Below the pieces are notes generated by a model. It was not told where the DNA came from. It did no database searches and worked only from the letters and a program-made list of their open reading frames with translations. This document shows positions 27,449 to 36,960 of a DNA stretch of 62,745 nucleotides, one piece after another (the first letter of the stretch is position 1; each line of letters starts with the position of its first letter). Position numbers and translations under genes: made by a program. Source of the stretch: Lewinellaceae bacterium (GTDB lineage Bacteria; Bacteroidota; Bacteroidia; Chitinophagales; Saprospiraceae); assembly GCA_024639065.1 (NCBI GenBank), contig JAHEJC010000003.1, forward strand, positions 1-62,745. The letters are read 5' to 3'.

Positions 27449-30007
27449 TTAATTTAGTCTTCTTAAGAGAGTAACACTGTTCTTGTATACTCTTTTGTCA
27501 TTATTGGACAATGTAACGGTCAATACCCAGAAATAGACACCGTCCGATAAATCTGTACCACTTAAATCAGTACCTCTCCAAGTATTATCATAATTAGCTT
27601 GTTCGAAAATCATTTGTCCCCAACGATCAAATATTTCTATGTTATTTTGATTTTGGGTGGCACATTGGATAAATAATTCATCATTTTTACCATCACCATT
27701 TGGGGTAATAACTTTTCTAGACTCAAAACATTCTCCAGCTATAATAACAATATTATCTTTTATTTTTTGACACCCGTTAGCATCTGTAACGGCCAAAACC
27801 AATTCTTGTCCTTCAGTCAAACCGCAAACTTTTGGAGTCGATTGATTGATGGGTTGCCATTGAAAAGTATAGGGTGCTCGTCCTCCTTGCACGATGGCAT
27901 CAGCACATCCATCCTGACTCCCACTGGGAGCCGTAACATCAACCGTTATTTGAAGTTCAGCAGGTTCACCTACAGTCACGGAACCATTAAATACATTACC
28001 GGTATTATCCGTAACAGTTACTGTATAATCTCCACCAGATAATCCGGATATGGACTGAGAAGTTGATCCTTCGCTCCAATTGAAGGTGAAAGGTGTTACC
28101 CCGTTTTGTGGAGTGGCATCTACACGTCCATTTTCATCACCATTACAGCTCACATCAGTAACATCAAACTCTACTCTAAACATTTCTTCTGGTACATCAA
28201 ACATAAATACTTGTTGACATCCATTGGCATCAGTAACCGTTACTGAGTAACTCCCTGCTTCAAGACCATCAATGTCTTGAGTAGTAGCATTGTTGCTCCA
28301 GGCATAGGTATATGCTGGTTGCCCACCACTTACCGTCAGATCAATGGCACCATTGCTACCATCCGAAACATCGGTGATATTGGCTTCTGCAGTCAACGCA
28401 GCAGGCTCAACAATTTCATAAGGGCCTCCAGTGAATGTACTACTTTGGTTATCTGTAATCGTAACGGCATAAGAACCTGATGCTAAATCAATAATATCTT
28501 CAGTAGTTGCTCCATTACTCCAAGCAAAAGAGTAAGGCGATTCACCACCGCCTACGGTAATATCTATAGCTCCGTTGGCTTCGCCTCCACAAGCTATTTG
28601 ACTTATTTCAGTTGAAACGACTTTTAATCCAAGTGACAAGGTAATATCCAGGGAAGCAGCGCATCCATTTGCATCCGTAACGGTTACACTATATGCACCC
28701 TCTCCTAAATTAGTTCTGTTGGATGTTTGGGCTCCATTATCCCATTGAATCATATAATCAGGTGATCCATTTGCGATATTTAGTGCAATTGACCCATCCG
28801 TAGCGCCTGCTGCCGACGGATCCGTGATGGTAGGAATGATCGAAATCGCCGCATCACTTAAAATTACATCTTGTCCCAATGAAACCGCACTATTATCACT
28901 ATCTGTAATAGTTACATTGTATGTTCCCGGAGGTAAATTACTAATATCCTCATCCGTAGAACCATTAGTCCATAGGTAAGTATAAGGAGGATTTCCTCCA
29001 AATACCGAAATATCAATAGAGCCATTAGCTTGACCTGAACATGGGTTGAGCGCTGATGCCAAAACCACTGAATAGGTGCAGGATCCAATTGAAACCGTTC
29101 CATTGTTTAATTGAGCATCAATGGTCATTGTTGTATTGGACACTTCAAGAACTATTGGATCTTCGGTCAGTCGAATTTGAGAGCTAGTCTCACATTCACC
29201 AATCGCCGTAAAACACAAGTCATAAATCTTAGTACCATCATCAACACTTGAACCATTCACTAAGTCATCCGCTGTCCAAACGAAGGTAATTACTCCATTG
29301 GCCGCATCCTGGGTTCCAAAAGTAAGCGCCAAGTTGCTATTAAATATAAAATTTTGAATATCGTTATATTGAAGTGCTGCCGGATCAAATTGGATACTGT
29401 GTTGAACACTAATGATGTTGCTAAAACCAGTTACTTTTACCGGTACACATATTTCACCCCCCATATTAGCCACTACATCATCCACTGAAATAGTAAAACC
29501 TCCACCACCAACAACCTCGCCTATATTTACCCGACCATCATTTTTAGTTACCGTCAATACCTGCTCCAAATCTGAAATCTCTATAGAACGGGGTTCATCG
29601 GAAAACGTAAAATCACTGAACTGACCATCATTACCTATTGCCGTAAAGCATATTTCATAAATTACTGTTCCATCTGCGAGAGAACTTCCGTTAACAAAAT
29701 CTGATGTATTCCATGACATCGTAATAATTCCTTCAGAAGCATTATTAGTACCAAAAGTTAAGCTGATAGGCGTGCTGGCAGATTCAAAAATAAAATTTCT
29801 CACTTCTTTAAATTGAAGCACTGCTGGATCAAAATTGTGGCTAAGTTGAAATGTCAAAATATTATTAAAATTTTCAACACTAACTTTTACGCATACTTCT
29901 TGACCTGGTTGAACAGTTTCTGTGGATGCATTTAATACAATTTGTGCATTCAATAAGAACGGAAATGAAAATAATGCTAGGAAAACTAATTGTCTAAATA
30001 TTTTCAT
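27449..30007 (-). CDS. Secreted protein with two N-terminal cohesin-like domains, SprB-type repeats and gliding-motility-associated (type B) C-terminal domain; ATG at 30007 preferred over track start 30094
   Basis: MKIFRQLVFLALFSFPFLLNAQ signal peptide; tandem cohesin-like VQPGQEVCVKVSVENFNNILTFQLSHNFDPAVLQFKEV... and VANMGGEICVPVKVTGFSNIISVQHSIQFDPAALQYNDI...; SprB repeats (NGSIDISVFGGNPPYTYLWTNGSTDEDISNLPPGTYNVTITD etc.); C-terminus VITPNGDGKNDELFIQCATQNQNNIEIFDRWGQMIFEQANYDNTWRGTDLSGTDLSDGVYFWVLTV. Confidence 0.9.
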   Translation of the reverse strand: MKIFRQLVFLALFSFPFLLNAQIVLNASTETVQPGQEVCVKVSVENFNNILTFQLSHNFDPAVLQFKEVRNFIFESASTPISLTFGTNNASEGIITMSWNTSDFVNGSSLADGTVIYEICFTAIGNDGQFSDFTFSDEPRSIEISDLEQVLTVTKNDGRVNIGEVVGGGGFTISVDDVVANMGGEICVPVKVTGFSNIISVQHSIQFDPAALQYNDIQNFIFNSNLALTFGTQDAANGVITFVWTADDLVNGSSVDDGTKIYDLCFTAIGECETSSQIRLTEDPIVLEVSNTTMTIDAQLNNGTVSIGSCTYSVVLASALNPCSGQANGSIDISVFGGNPPYTYLWTNGSTDEDISNLPPGTYNVTITDSDNSAVSLGQDVILSDAAISIIPTITDPSAAGATDGSIALNIANGSPDYMIQWDNGAQTSNRTNLGEGAYSVTVTDANGCAASLDITLSLGLKVVSTEISQIACGGEANGAIDITVGGGESPYSFAWSNGATTEDIIDLASGSYAVTITDNQSSTFTGGPYEIVEPAALTAEANITDVSDGSNGAIDLTVSGGQPAYTYAWSNNATTQDIDGLEAGSYSVTVTDANGCQQVFMFDVPEEMFRVEFDVTDVSCNGDENGRVDATPQNGVTPFTFNWSEGSTSQSISGLSGGDYTVTVTDNTGNVFNGSVTVGEPAELQITVDVTAPSGSQDGCADAIVQGGRAPYTFQWQPINQSTPKVCGLTEGQELVLAVTDANGCQKIKDNIVIIAGECFESRKVITPNGDGKNDELFIQCATQNQNNIEIFDRWGQMIFEQANYDNTWRGTDLSGTDLSDGVYFWVLTVTLSNNDKRVYKNSVTLLRRLN
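29085..29941 (-). other. Tandem pair of cohesin-like domains (about 2 x 145 aa), approximate coordinates
   Basis: The two segments align with each other (FDPAVLQFKEVRNFIF / FDPAALQYNDIQNFIF; VNGSSLADGTVIYEICFTAIG / VNGSSVDDGTKIYDLCFTAIG) and resemble the post-dockerin domain of P6 (AGQEVIVDVYGKNFNNIEGYQFTMNL). Confidence 0.7.
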
Positions 30008-30235
30008 ATTTTCTGAATTTGGAATTGTTCCAATCTGTATTTTAAAAATTCGTGCAAAGATACAAAATTGAATCAGATAAAATATTACTACCATTAAACG
30101 CTATAAATACTAATATCTTATACGAACTCATAACTATAATAGGTCAATTTCCAATAGAACTTATTATAGATTTCTTTAATACATCCAAAATTGTTCCAAA
30201 AAAGAAAAATCACTAATTCATAGTCAAATTAAAGC

Positions 30236-30271
30236 AAAAAAAAAGCCTGAATGCTTTCGCATTCAGGCTTT
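30236..30271 (-). terminator. Rho-independent terminator downstream of the 1854-aa gene
   Basis: Minus strand AAAGCCTGAATGCGAAAGCATTCAGGCTTTTTTT: perfect stem, T tract. Confidence 0.9.
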
Positions 30272-30288
30272 GTATATACTATGATTGT

Positions 30289-33200
30289 TTAATCGATGAG
30301 AATCATTTTCTTAGTGGCTACAAAATCTCCACTTTCCAACTGATAGTACAATACTCCAGTGGCAGCGATATCCTTTTTAGCTACTCTTATCTGATTATAT
30401 CCTTTATTAAAGTCTCCTTGATAAAGTTTAAGTACTTTACCTGTCACATCGATAATTTTCAAAGTAGCTTCACCATTTTCAGGTAAAGTAAATCCTATCA
30501 ATGATTCATTATCGAATGGGTTAGGATTGTTTTGATAAAGTGCATAATTGCTTGACTGTATAACTTTATTGTCCTGAGTAAATTCAAGCGCGACACCCAT
30601 AATACCGTTACCGTTATAAGCTTCCGCTTTGGTTACAGTAGAAGTCAGATCAATCAAATCACTAAGCTGACCTCCTTCGGTTGCAATGAATTTCAAAGTA
30701 AATAAAGCATCATCGGAAGTTGTTCCTCTGGAAGAGTTCCAACTTGTAGTTACAAGTGTTTTATCGCTTGTAAGTATTCCAAAGTTATCTTCAGTCATGT
30801 CCAGGGATGCTCCAACTACATCTGCAAATTGCAGACCTGTCAGGTTCATCGTGAACTGATAACCTTCAATGTTATTGAAATTCTTACCGTATACATCAAC
30901 AATCACTTCCTGACCAGCCTCCACAGCTTGCTCTTCAATCTGGAATGTAAGCTTATCAGCACTATTTCTAATCTGAGCATTTAGCAATGAATGCGGAATG
31001 GCTGTTTCATTAACATCTCCGATTTTCACTCCTACAAAGTCGTTGCCATCTACTTTGTCACCGCTTATGGTTATACTTTCTGCAAAACCCCATGGTTTAG
31101 TAGCGTCCGCAAATTCATAAGCTTTGTCAACGAATCTCCAACTTGTATTATTAGGAAATTCATTATAGATACCCAAGATCAACTTTCTCAATTCAACTAA
31201 GTCAAGTGCAGTCACACTGCTTGAGTTATTGATATCAGCAGCAATCATTTTATAAGGACTATCCAATTTCTGGATACCTAAGATATGCTTCTGAATAAAT
31301 ACTAAGTCTAATGTGCTTACACCATTGTCAGCTTCATCATTACGCTCGGCAGTCAAATCAAATGATTGATTCATACTTACGCCTGAGAAAGCAAACTTAC
31401 CATCTACTCCAGTTGTGAAGTCTCTAGATGCGTTAAAGGTTACTTTCGCAAATTCCACTGCTTCAGCAGTTTCAGTAGCAAGTGAACCTGTTACGGTGGT
31501 AAAGTTTCCTGAACTATCCTGACAAGCATTTTCGCCAGGCTGGATCAACAAGTATGTTTCACAGAAGTCGAAGTTACCTTCATCATCCCAAACATATACC
31601 GTCACAGTTTGCTCACCAAGATCTGCACAAGAGAATACTCTGGATGAACTACCACCAGCGCATACATTCGCGAATCCAGAAGTATTTGTTGTGAAAGTAC
31701 TATCATCTTCAGGAGGTATTTCTGAGAACGTAAATCTCAAGTCACTCATATCGGTACAGTTATCATAACTACCAGCATCAAGATCACAAGCCCAAACCGT
31801 TACTTCACCCGTATAAGGCATAATCACGGTAGCAATTCCATTATAACAATAAGGAGTTGGTTTCTTGCAATCGATAATATCAATTGTCAAGTGACAAGAG
31901 TCCTCGTTACCGCATAGATCTCTAGCGATCAAGTAAACTGGGTGACTTCCTACTGGTAATGTTTCATCCAATACGTTGCCATGACCATAAATGAAGGTTT
32001 CTCCCTCTCCAAATGCATCTATCACGTACCTGTATTGGAAATCTTCTGGATCATCAATACAAGCATCTGTTGCAGAACCTAATTCATACACTACATCTAT
32101 CTGATCACAATCCTCATCATAGATACAAGCAGTATAATCATCGGCACATACCACAACTGGTGGAACACCATCAATAATCTTGATTACTTGCAGGTAAGTC
32201 ATGTAACCATCACCATCATCTTTCAGATTACGGATCACACATGGTCTATCCGGCCCAGCAACACAGGTATCATTTACAATTACTTCTGGATGTCTAGAAT
32301 GAATATCCGGATCGTAAACACACCAGTCAATTACTGTCCATGTTCTAAGGATTTTCCTACAAGCTTCATCATTAATATCAAATTCTTGATCTTTATAGTT
32401 AATACCAATCAATTCACAATCATCATCCTTAACGGTAGGATATCCAGCACCGTCTGCGGTAGGCGTGATATCAAACCCATCATTACAATCAACCAATACA
32501 TCTTCTGGGAATTTAACTTCAAAGTCAGATCTTGGTTTGATATAAACTCGTTGGTAACAAGTCGTAGAATTGTCACATTTATCTGTAATAGTCCAAGTTC
32601 TGGTCAAAGTACCTACACCACATTCATCTAATTCTCCAGAATCTACTGAATCAATGGTATAAGTCCAACAGTTTTCAAAAACGGTTGGTGTACCGAAATA
32701 CTGATACGGATCAGGTTTAGCATAACTAGGATCATCATACTGATCCAACAATAACCAAATTGAACAGTAAATAGGCTTCCAAAGTTGTTTTGCCGAGTGC
32801 TCATCATGATCATAAATACTTAAATCATGACAGTCATAATAACCATAGTTGTAATGTGGACCATGATAGTAACCATAGCCAGCTACATCCCAACCATCCG
32901 GATCAATATCAACTTGTGCTACATATCTACTTCCGCCACAGTAATTATCATGTGTACTCACTTTATTAAATGTACTTGCTAGAATATCAGAAGCATAACA
33001 GACATCATGTGCGAATTGTGGACATGAGAAATCATAAGTTACAGTTCCCACTTTCAAGCTTCCTTCATAAGGAACACCATCACAGTAATAAATCACATCA
33101 TCAGGCACTTCACAAACCGGTGCCACTTTATCATCCTTACGGATTTCCACCATACAGTCGTTGTACTTATGCTGGAAGTAATACCTCAAATCACATATTT

Positions 33201-35853
33201 CAGGTAATTCAGGATACTCCTTCTGCAATTCTTTCCATTTATTATAATAAGGATGATCTGAATCATACTGATAATCACAACAAACACGGTTATGGAAAGG
33301 CATATGTTCTCCATTTTCACAACCACCATCCATATCATCTCCTCCATGTCCATTTTCAAAATCGCTGCTAGTTGTTACACCAGTCGGTATCATATTACAA
33401 TCACATCCTGAATCATAGACATAATTATCATACTCACAACCTAGTTCTGGTCTTGGGTTCTGATAATGTGCAAACTCATCATAATGAATCTTGAAGAAGC
33501 AAGCATAATCATCGTATAAGTTAAAACAGAACCATTGGTGCTTAGTACCTGCGAATATGTGTGGATCGTATAACGGTAATCCACAAGCTTCATATACGCG
33601 CATCACTACGGTATCCGTGCCACATTCACTTAAGTCAATGTAATCATTAAATACATAACAATTAATCCATTTTTCAATGATGTCATCGAAATTAGGCTTG
33701 TAATGATGGTAATAATACTCACCATAACATTCTTTATATACATCCGCCCAGTAATTTCTATAGTACTCGATAGAATCCATCGAAGCAACCGCATAATGTA
33801 ACTTATCGCAACAATTATCATGGCTTCCGTCATCTAAATCAATGGCATCCACCCGCGCCCAACACTCTTTTGGATCAAGAGTCACTTGCGTGATCTCATC
33901 ACAGATTGGTGAAGGAGGCGTATTGTCGTAAGCATAAACATAGTTTTCAGCATATGCTTCATTCCAACAAGGATCTCTAACCACCCAGTCTACATGAAAC
34001 CATCCAGCTGGCAGATAGATAATTTCGGTTTCATCCAGTCCCATTTCATTGGTGATAACTGTTTCCTTGCCTGGATGATCCTTGTCAAAATAGCGAATCG
34101 TATAGATAGCTCTAATTTTATTGAGCACGCTACTTTCACTAGCTCCTGTATTCTTAACCCATTTCAATCCACATTCTTCAGTAACTACCGGAGGTATCAA
34201 TTCAACATGTGCTTTACAGTCATGAGGCTTGATTGTAGTAGTTATATCTTTTGGGTGATCCACAACTGGTGGTTTCTTGTCGACAATCTTGATCCACTGG
34301 ATACAAGTAGTGTCTCTTCCTTCACACCAGTCATAAATGATCCACTCTCTTCTTATTTTATAGGTCCAAATAATTTTAGGACTCATATTGTGCATCGTAC
34401 CACATGTTGGGATGATGTGATCTTTATAATGAGCAACTATATTACATTTCCCATACGGATTATAGCTATTCTCATCATTCGGTTCATCACTATCCAAGTG
34501 CCCTATCCATCCATCATGCTGAATATATGGAGGAGGTACCAATCCTTTGCTATAGGTACTATGTTCCTTAGTTGGATCTTTTTCAATCAATACTTTTGGG
34601 TGCGCATAGCCCCACTCATCATACCAAACAAGTTCATCTTCCCACAAGTCTTCAACATCATCATTGTATGAGTCAATAGAATCCTGACAGCACTCTATAG
34701 TATATAGTGAATCAATGCAGACTAATGAATCAAGATATTCTCTTAATATATATAATCTTTGACTATCACACTGGAATGTATTTCCCCATTGGTCGGTTGC
34801 AAGTACGCTTCTTTCGATATACCCAATGAATAAAGCGCTATCACAATCATAATCGTACCATCTTTTAGATAATTCTTGTGGTGTGATTTCATAACCACAA
34901 TTATCACTGGTCGCCACTAAACCAAAGTTTTCAGCTTCCCAGCAATGAATCGTGTCATCCTCACATGTAATTTGTGGAGGAAATTTGTCTTCCACTTTTA
35001 TATAGCCCCAACACGAATTTTGAGTAATTGTATCAATTACTCTATAAATATATTCGCCGCCGACCATCCAACAATCCACCGTATCTTTATTAGGATACAT
35101 ATTTTCGAAAGATGCATATGGATAGGCTACTTCCACCACATAGTGGCAGCCGAGTGCAGCGTCAAGACCATTCATAACGTCAAAAGGAGTAAGTCCTCTT
35201 TTGCCATTGCTGCCCAAAGAAATGTTCACTAAATCATTACAATTCAATTTACACTCATCGGTGTGATCTTCTTCAATCGTGATTTCAAGAGGCACGGTAG
35301 CCAAATCAGTAGAGAACATCATTAACATGACTGTAAATCCTCTAGTACCAGAAAATTCTCTGATCTGTGCTGTAGAAAAGTTATGCCCATCACGCTGGCT
35401 ATCAAATAGAATATCCTCAGAACTAGCTATGGTTCCTGATACTGGTATGTCAGAAGTAATTCTGCCAGTACAAGAAGTATTTGCCAAATTTTCGTTAATG
35501 TAACCGTCCAGAATCATTAACCGACCGGTAACAAAACGATCATTTGCAAATCCAATTGAAAAGTTTTGAAGAAATTTTAGGTTAATAGTCTTACCCGCCT
35601 GAGGCATAATATGGGTTATAGACTTACAATGATAATAACCAGGTTCAAGTGCAATACCTGATCCGAAATTATCTACACAGTCACCTATCTGCCAGGCTCC
35701 CATCACAATGTCACCATTGTTAACATGCAACTCCTCAACTTCACACAGGCCGGCTAGCTGGTGTGTAGCTTGCTGAGCCATGAGGTTTGAAAAGAATAGC
35801 ATAAACGCTAAACTACATAGCGTACTCAAAAATGTAAAATTCGTTTTTCTCAT
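30289..35853 (-). CDS. Giant secreted Cys-rich HYR-like protein with unique N-terminal domain, dockerin-like module, cohesin-like domain and T9SS sorting domain (1854 aa; 'P6')
   Basis: MRKTNFTFLSTLCSLAFMLFFSNLMAQ; N-terminal ~175-aa extension, then CKLNCNDLVNIS shared with P5; dockerin-like ADNGVSTLDLVFIQKHILG...ADINNSSSVTALDLVELRKLILG; cohesin-like EAGQEVIVDVYGKNFNNIEGYQFTMNL; tail LYQNNPNPFDNESLIGFTLPENGEATLKIIDVTGKVLKLY...KKMILID. Confidence 0.9.
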   Translation of the reverse strand: MRKTNFTFLSTLCSLAFMLFFSNLMAQQATHQLAGLCEVEELHVNNGDIVMGAWQIGDCVDNFGSGIALEPGYYHCKSITHIMPQAGKTINLKFLQNFSIGFANDRFVTGRLMILDGYINENLANTSCTGRITSDIPVSGTIASSEDILFDSQRDGHNFSTAQIREFSGTRGFTVMLMMFSTDLATVPLEITIEEDHTDECKLNCNDLVNISLGSNGKRGLTPFDVMNGLDAALGCHYVVEVAYPYASFENMYPNKDTVDCWMVGGEYIYRVIDTITQNSCWGYIKVEDKFPPQITCEDDTIHCWEAENFGLVATSDNCGYEITPQELSKRWYDYDCDSALFIGYIERSVLATDQWGNTFQCDSQRLYILREYLDSLVCIDSLYTIECCQDSIDSYNDDVEDLWEDELVWYDEWGYAHPKVLIEKDPTKEHSTYSKGLVPPPYIQHDGWIGHLDSDEPNDENSYNPYGKCNIVAHYKDHIIPTCGTMHNMSPKIIWTYKIRREWIIYDWCEGRDTTCIQWIKIVDKKPPVVDHPKDITTTIKPHDCKAHVELIPPVVTEECGLKWVKNTGASESSVLNKIRAIYTIRYFDKDHPGKETVITNEMGLDETEIIYLPAGWFHVDWVVRDPCWNEAYAENYVYAYDNTPPSPICDEITQVTLDPKECWARVDAIDLDDGSHDNCCDKLHYAVASMDSIEYYRNYWADVYKECYGEYYYHHYKPNFDDIIEKWINCYVFNDYIDLSECGTDTVVMRVYEACGLPLYDPHIFAGTKHQWFCFNLYDDYACFFKIHYDEFAHYQNPRPELGCEYDNYVYDSGCDCNMIPTGVTTSSDFENGHGGDDMDGGCENGEHMPFHNRVCCDYQYDSDHPYYNKWKELQKEYPELPEICDLRYYFQHKYNDCMVEIRKDDKVAPVCEVPDDVIYYCDGVPYEGSLKVGTVTYDFSCPQFAHDVCYASDILASTFNKVSTHDNYCGGSRYVAQVDIDPDGWDVAGYGYYHGPHYNYGYYDCHDLSIYDHDEHSAKQLWKPIYCSIWLLLDQYDDPSYAKPDPYQYFGTPTVFENCWTYTIDSVDSGELDECGVGTLTRTWTITDKCDNSTTCYQRVYIKPRSDFEVKFPEDVLVDCNDGFDITPTADGAGYPTVKDDDCELIGINYKDQEFDINDEACRKILRTWTVIDWCVYDPDIHSRHPEVIVNDTCVAGPDRPCVIRNLKDDGDGYMTYLQVIKIIDGVPPVVVCADDYTACIYDEDCDQIDVVYELGSATDACIDDPEDFQYRYVIDAFGEGETFIYGHGNVLDETLPVGSHPVYLIARDLCGNEDSCHLTIDIIDCKKPTPYCYNGIATVIMPYTGEVTVWACDLDAGSYDNCTDMSDLRFTFSEIPPEDDSTFTTNTSGFANVCAGGSSSRVFSCADLGEQTVTVYVWDDEGNFDFCETYLLIQPGENACQDSSGNFTTVTGSLATETAEAVEFAKVTFNASRDFTTGVDGKFAFSGVSMNQSFDLTAERNDEADNGVSTLDLVFIQKHILGIQKLDSPYKMIAADINNSSSVTALDLVELRKLILGIYNEFPNNTSWRFVDKAYEFADATKPWGFAESITISGDKVDGNDFVGVKIGDVNETAIPHSLLNAQIRNSADKLTFQIEEQAVEAGQEVIVDVYGKNFNNIEGYQFTMNLTGLQFADVVGASLDMTEDNFGILTSDKTLVTTSWNSSRGTTSDDALFTLKFIATEGGQLSDLIDLTSTVTKAEAYNGNGIMGVALEFTQDNKVIQSSNYALYQNNPNPFDNESLIGFTLPENGEATLKIIDVTGKVLKLYQGDFNKGYNQIRVAKKDIAATGVLYYQLESGDFVATKKMILID

Positions 35854-36172
35854 GAGCTATAATTTGAATTATCAAATTAAACAATCAATTAGTAAAAATG
35901 TAAGTTTTGGTATTTCTAAACGGAATAAAGACTGCAAAAAGCAGACCAATTCCACTTCACAAATTTAGATTAATTTATTTCGTGGCTAATACCCACATTC
36001 GGGTATATTTCATATAGAATTAATAACAAATGCATATAGTGCTAGTAATGAATTTTTTATAGATTCTCTTGGTGTTAATATAGACGCTAAAAATGGATTT
36101 TATTAAAAAAAAAATAAATACATATATTTTTATATATGACACCATGATCAACAAAAAATTCAGATTTTGCTA

Positions 36173-36847
36173 TTAAAATTTACTCATTTGGAGCTCTAGT
36201 GCCTTTTTTATGAGGCTTGCAGTGTTATTTACCGCCAACTTTCTCATGATGTTTTTGCGATGGACGCCTACCGTTTGATCACTGATATACAGGTGATTAG
36301 CTATCTGTTTATTGGTTTTAGCATCAACGATTAATGTAAGAATTTCTTTTTCTCTTTTGGTAAGCTTATTGGCCAGATGAAATGCATCTCCCTGTAGGTC
36401 AAATGAAGATTCATGCCGAACATCAAAATTTCTTTTGAATAGTCTAACTCCTTTTCCCAAATAACTTTCTCCAATTTTAACTGCCTTAATAGCCTCGATC
36501 AATTCTTCAAAAGTATTATTCTTAAGAACATATCCGGCGGCACCATTTTGCATACAATCTTTTACGAGTTTTTCCTGAGAATAACTCGTAAGAATAATTA
36601 TATCTATAGACTTGCTTATTTTCTGAACTTCTTGAATAATTTCCGCGCCATGTATATCAGGTAAGTTTAGATCAAGAAGTACTAAATCTGGTAACTCACC
36701 TACCAATGAGTCCATAAAATCTTTGCCATTGTAAAAACATCTAATAATACGGCAAGCAACTATATCAGTCTGCTCTAAAATGTGCTTGAGAGCGATACAA
36801 AATATCGGATGATCATCAACTATACATATGCTCAATGATTTGCTCAT
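36173..36847 (-). CDS. NarL/FixJ (LuxR) family two-component response regulator
   Basis: SICIVDDHPIFCIALKHILEQ...DLVLLDLNLPDIHG...IIILTSYSQEKLVKDCMQNGAAGYVLKN...LTKREKEILTLIVDAKTNKQIANHLYISDQTVGVHRKNIMRKL. Confidence 0.95.
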   Translation of the reverse strand: MSKSLSICIVDDHPIFCIALKHILEQTDIVACRIIRCFYNGKDFMDSLVGELPDLVLLDLNLPDIHGAEIIQEVQKISKSIDIIILTSYSQEKLVKDCMQNGAAGYVLKNNTFEELIEAIKAVKIGESYLGKGVRLFKRNFDVRHESSFDLQGDAFHLANKLTKREKEILTLIVDAKTNKQIANHLYISDQTVGVHRKNIMRKLAVNNTASLIKKALELQMSKF

Positions 36848-36960
36848 AAAAAAAGGTTATCAAACGGTATTTTGAAAATCAAATATGAATAAGTGTAATG
36901 TATAAATTAGGGATAGTAATCAATAATATACTAATATTTTAGTCATTTCCCTAATTATAA

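Noticed and set aside
33994-34671. 225-aa plus-strand ORF antisense to P6
   Set aside because: Longest antisense ORF but composition (Ile/Phe/Asn-rich) is what reverse translation of this codon usage gives; no recognisable motif.
3926-35853. Prophage or integrative element explanation for the giant-gene array
   Set aside because: No integrase, transposase, phage structural genes or flanking direct repeats were seen; all large ORFs have T9SS-type architectures.
3926-35853. Conventional cellulosome/polysaccharide-utilisation interpretation
   Set aside because: No glycoside hydrolase, CBM, SusC or SusD-like sequences recognised; the dockerin proteins appear structural.
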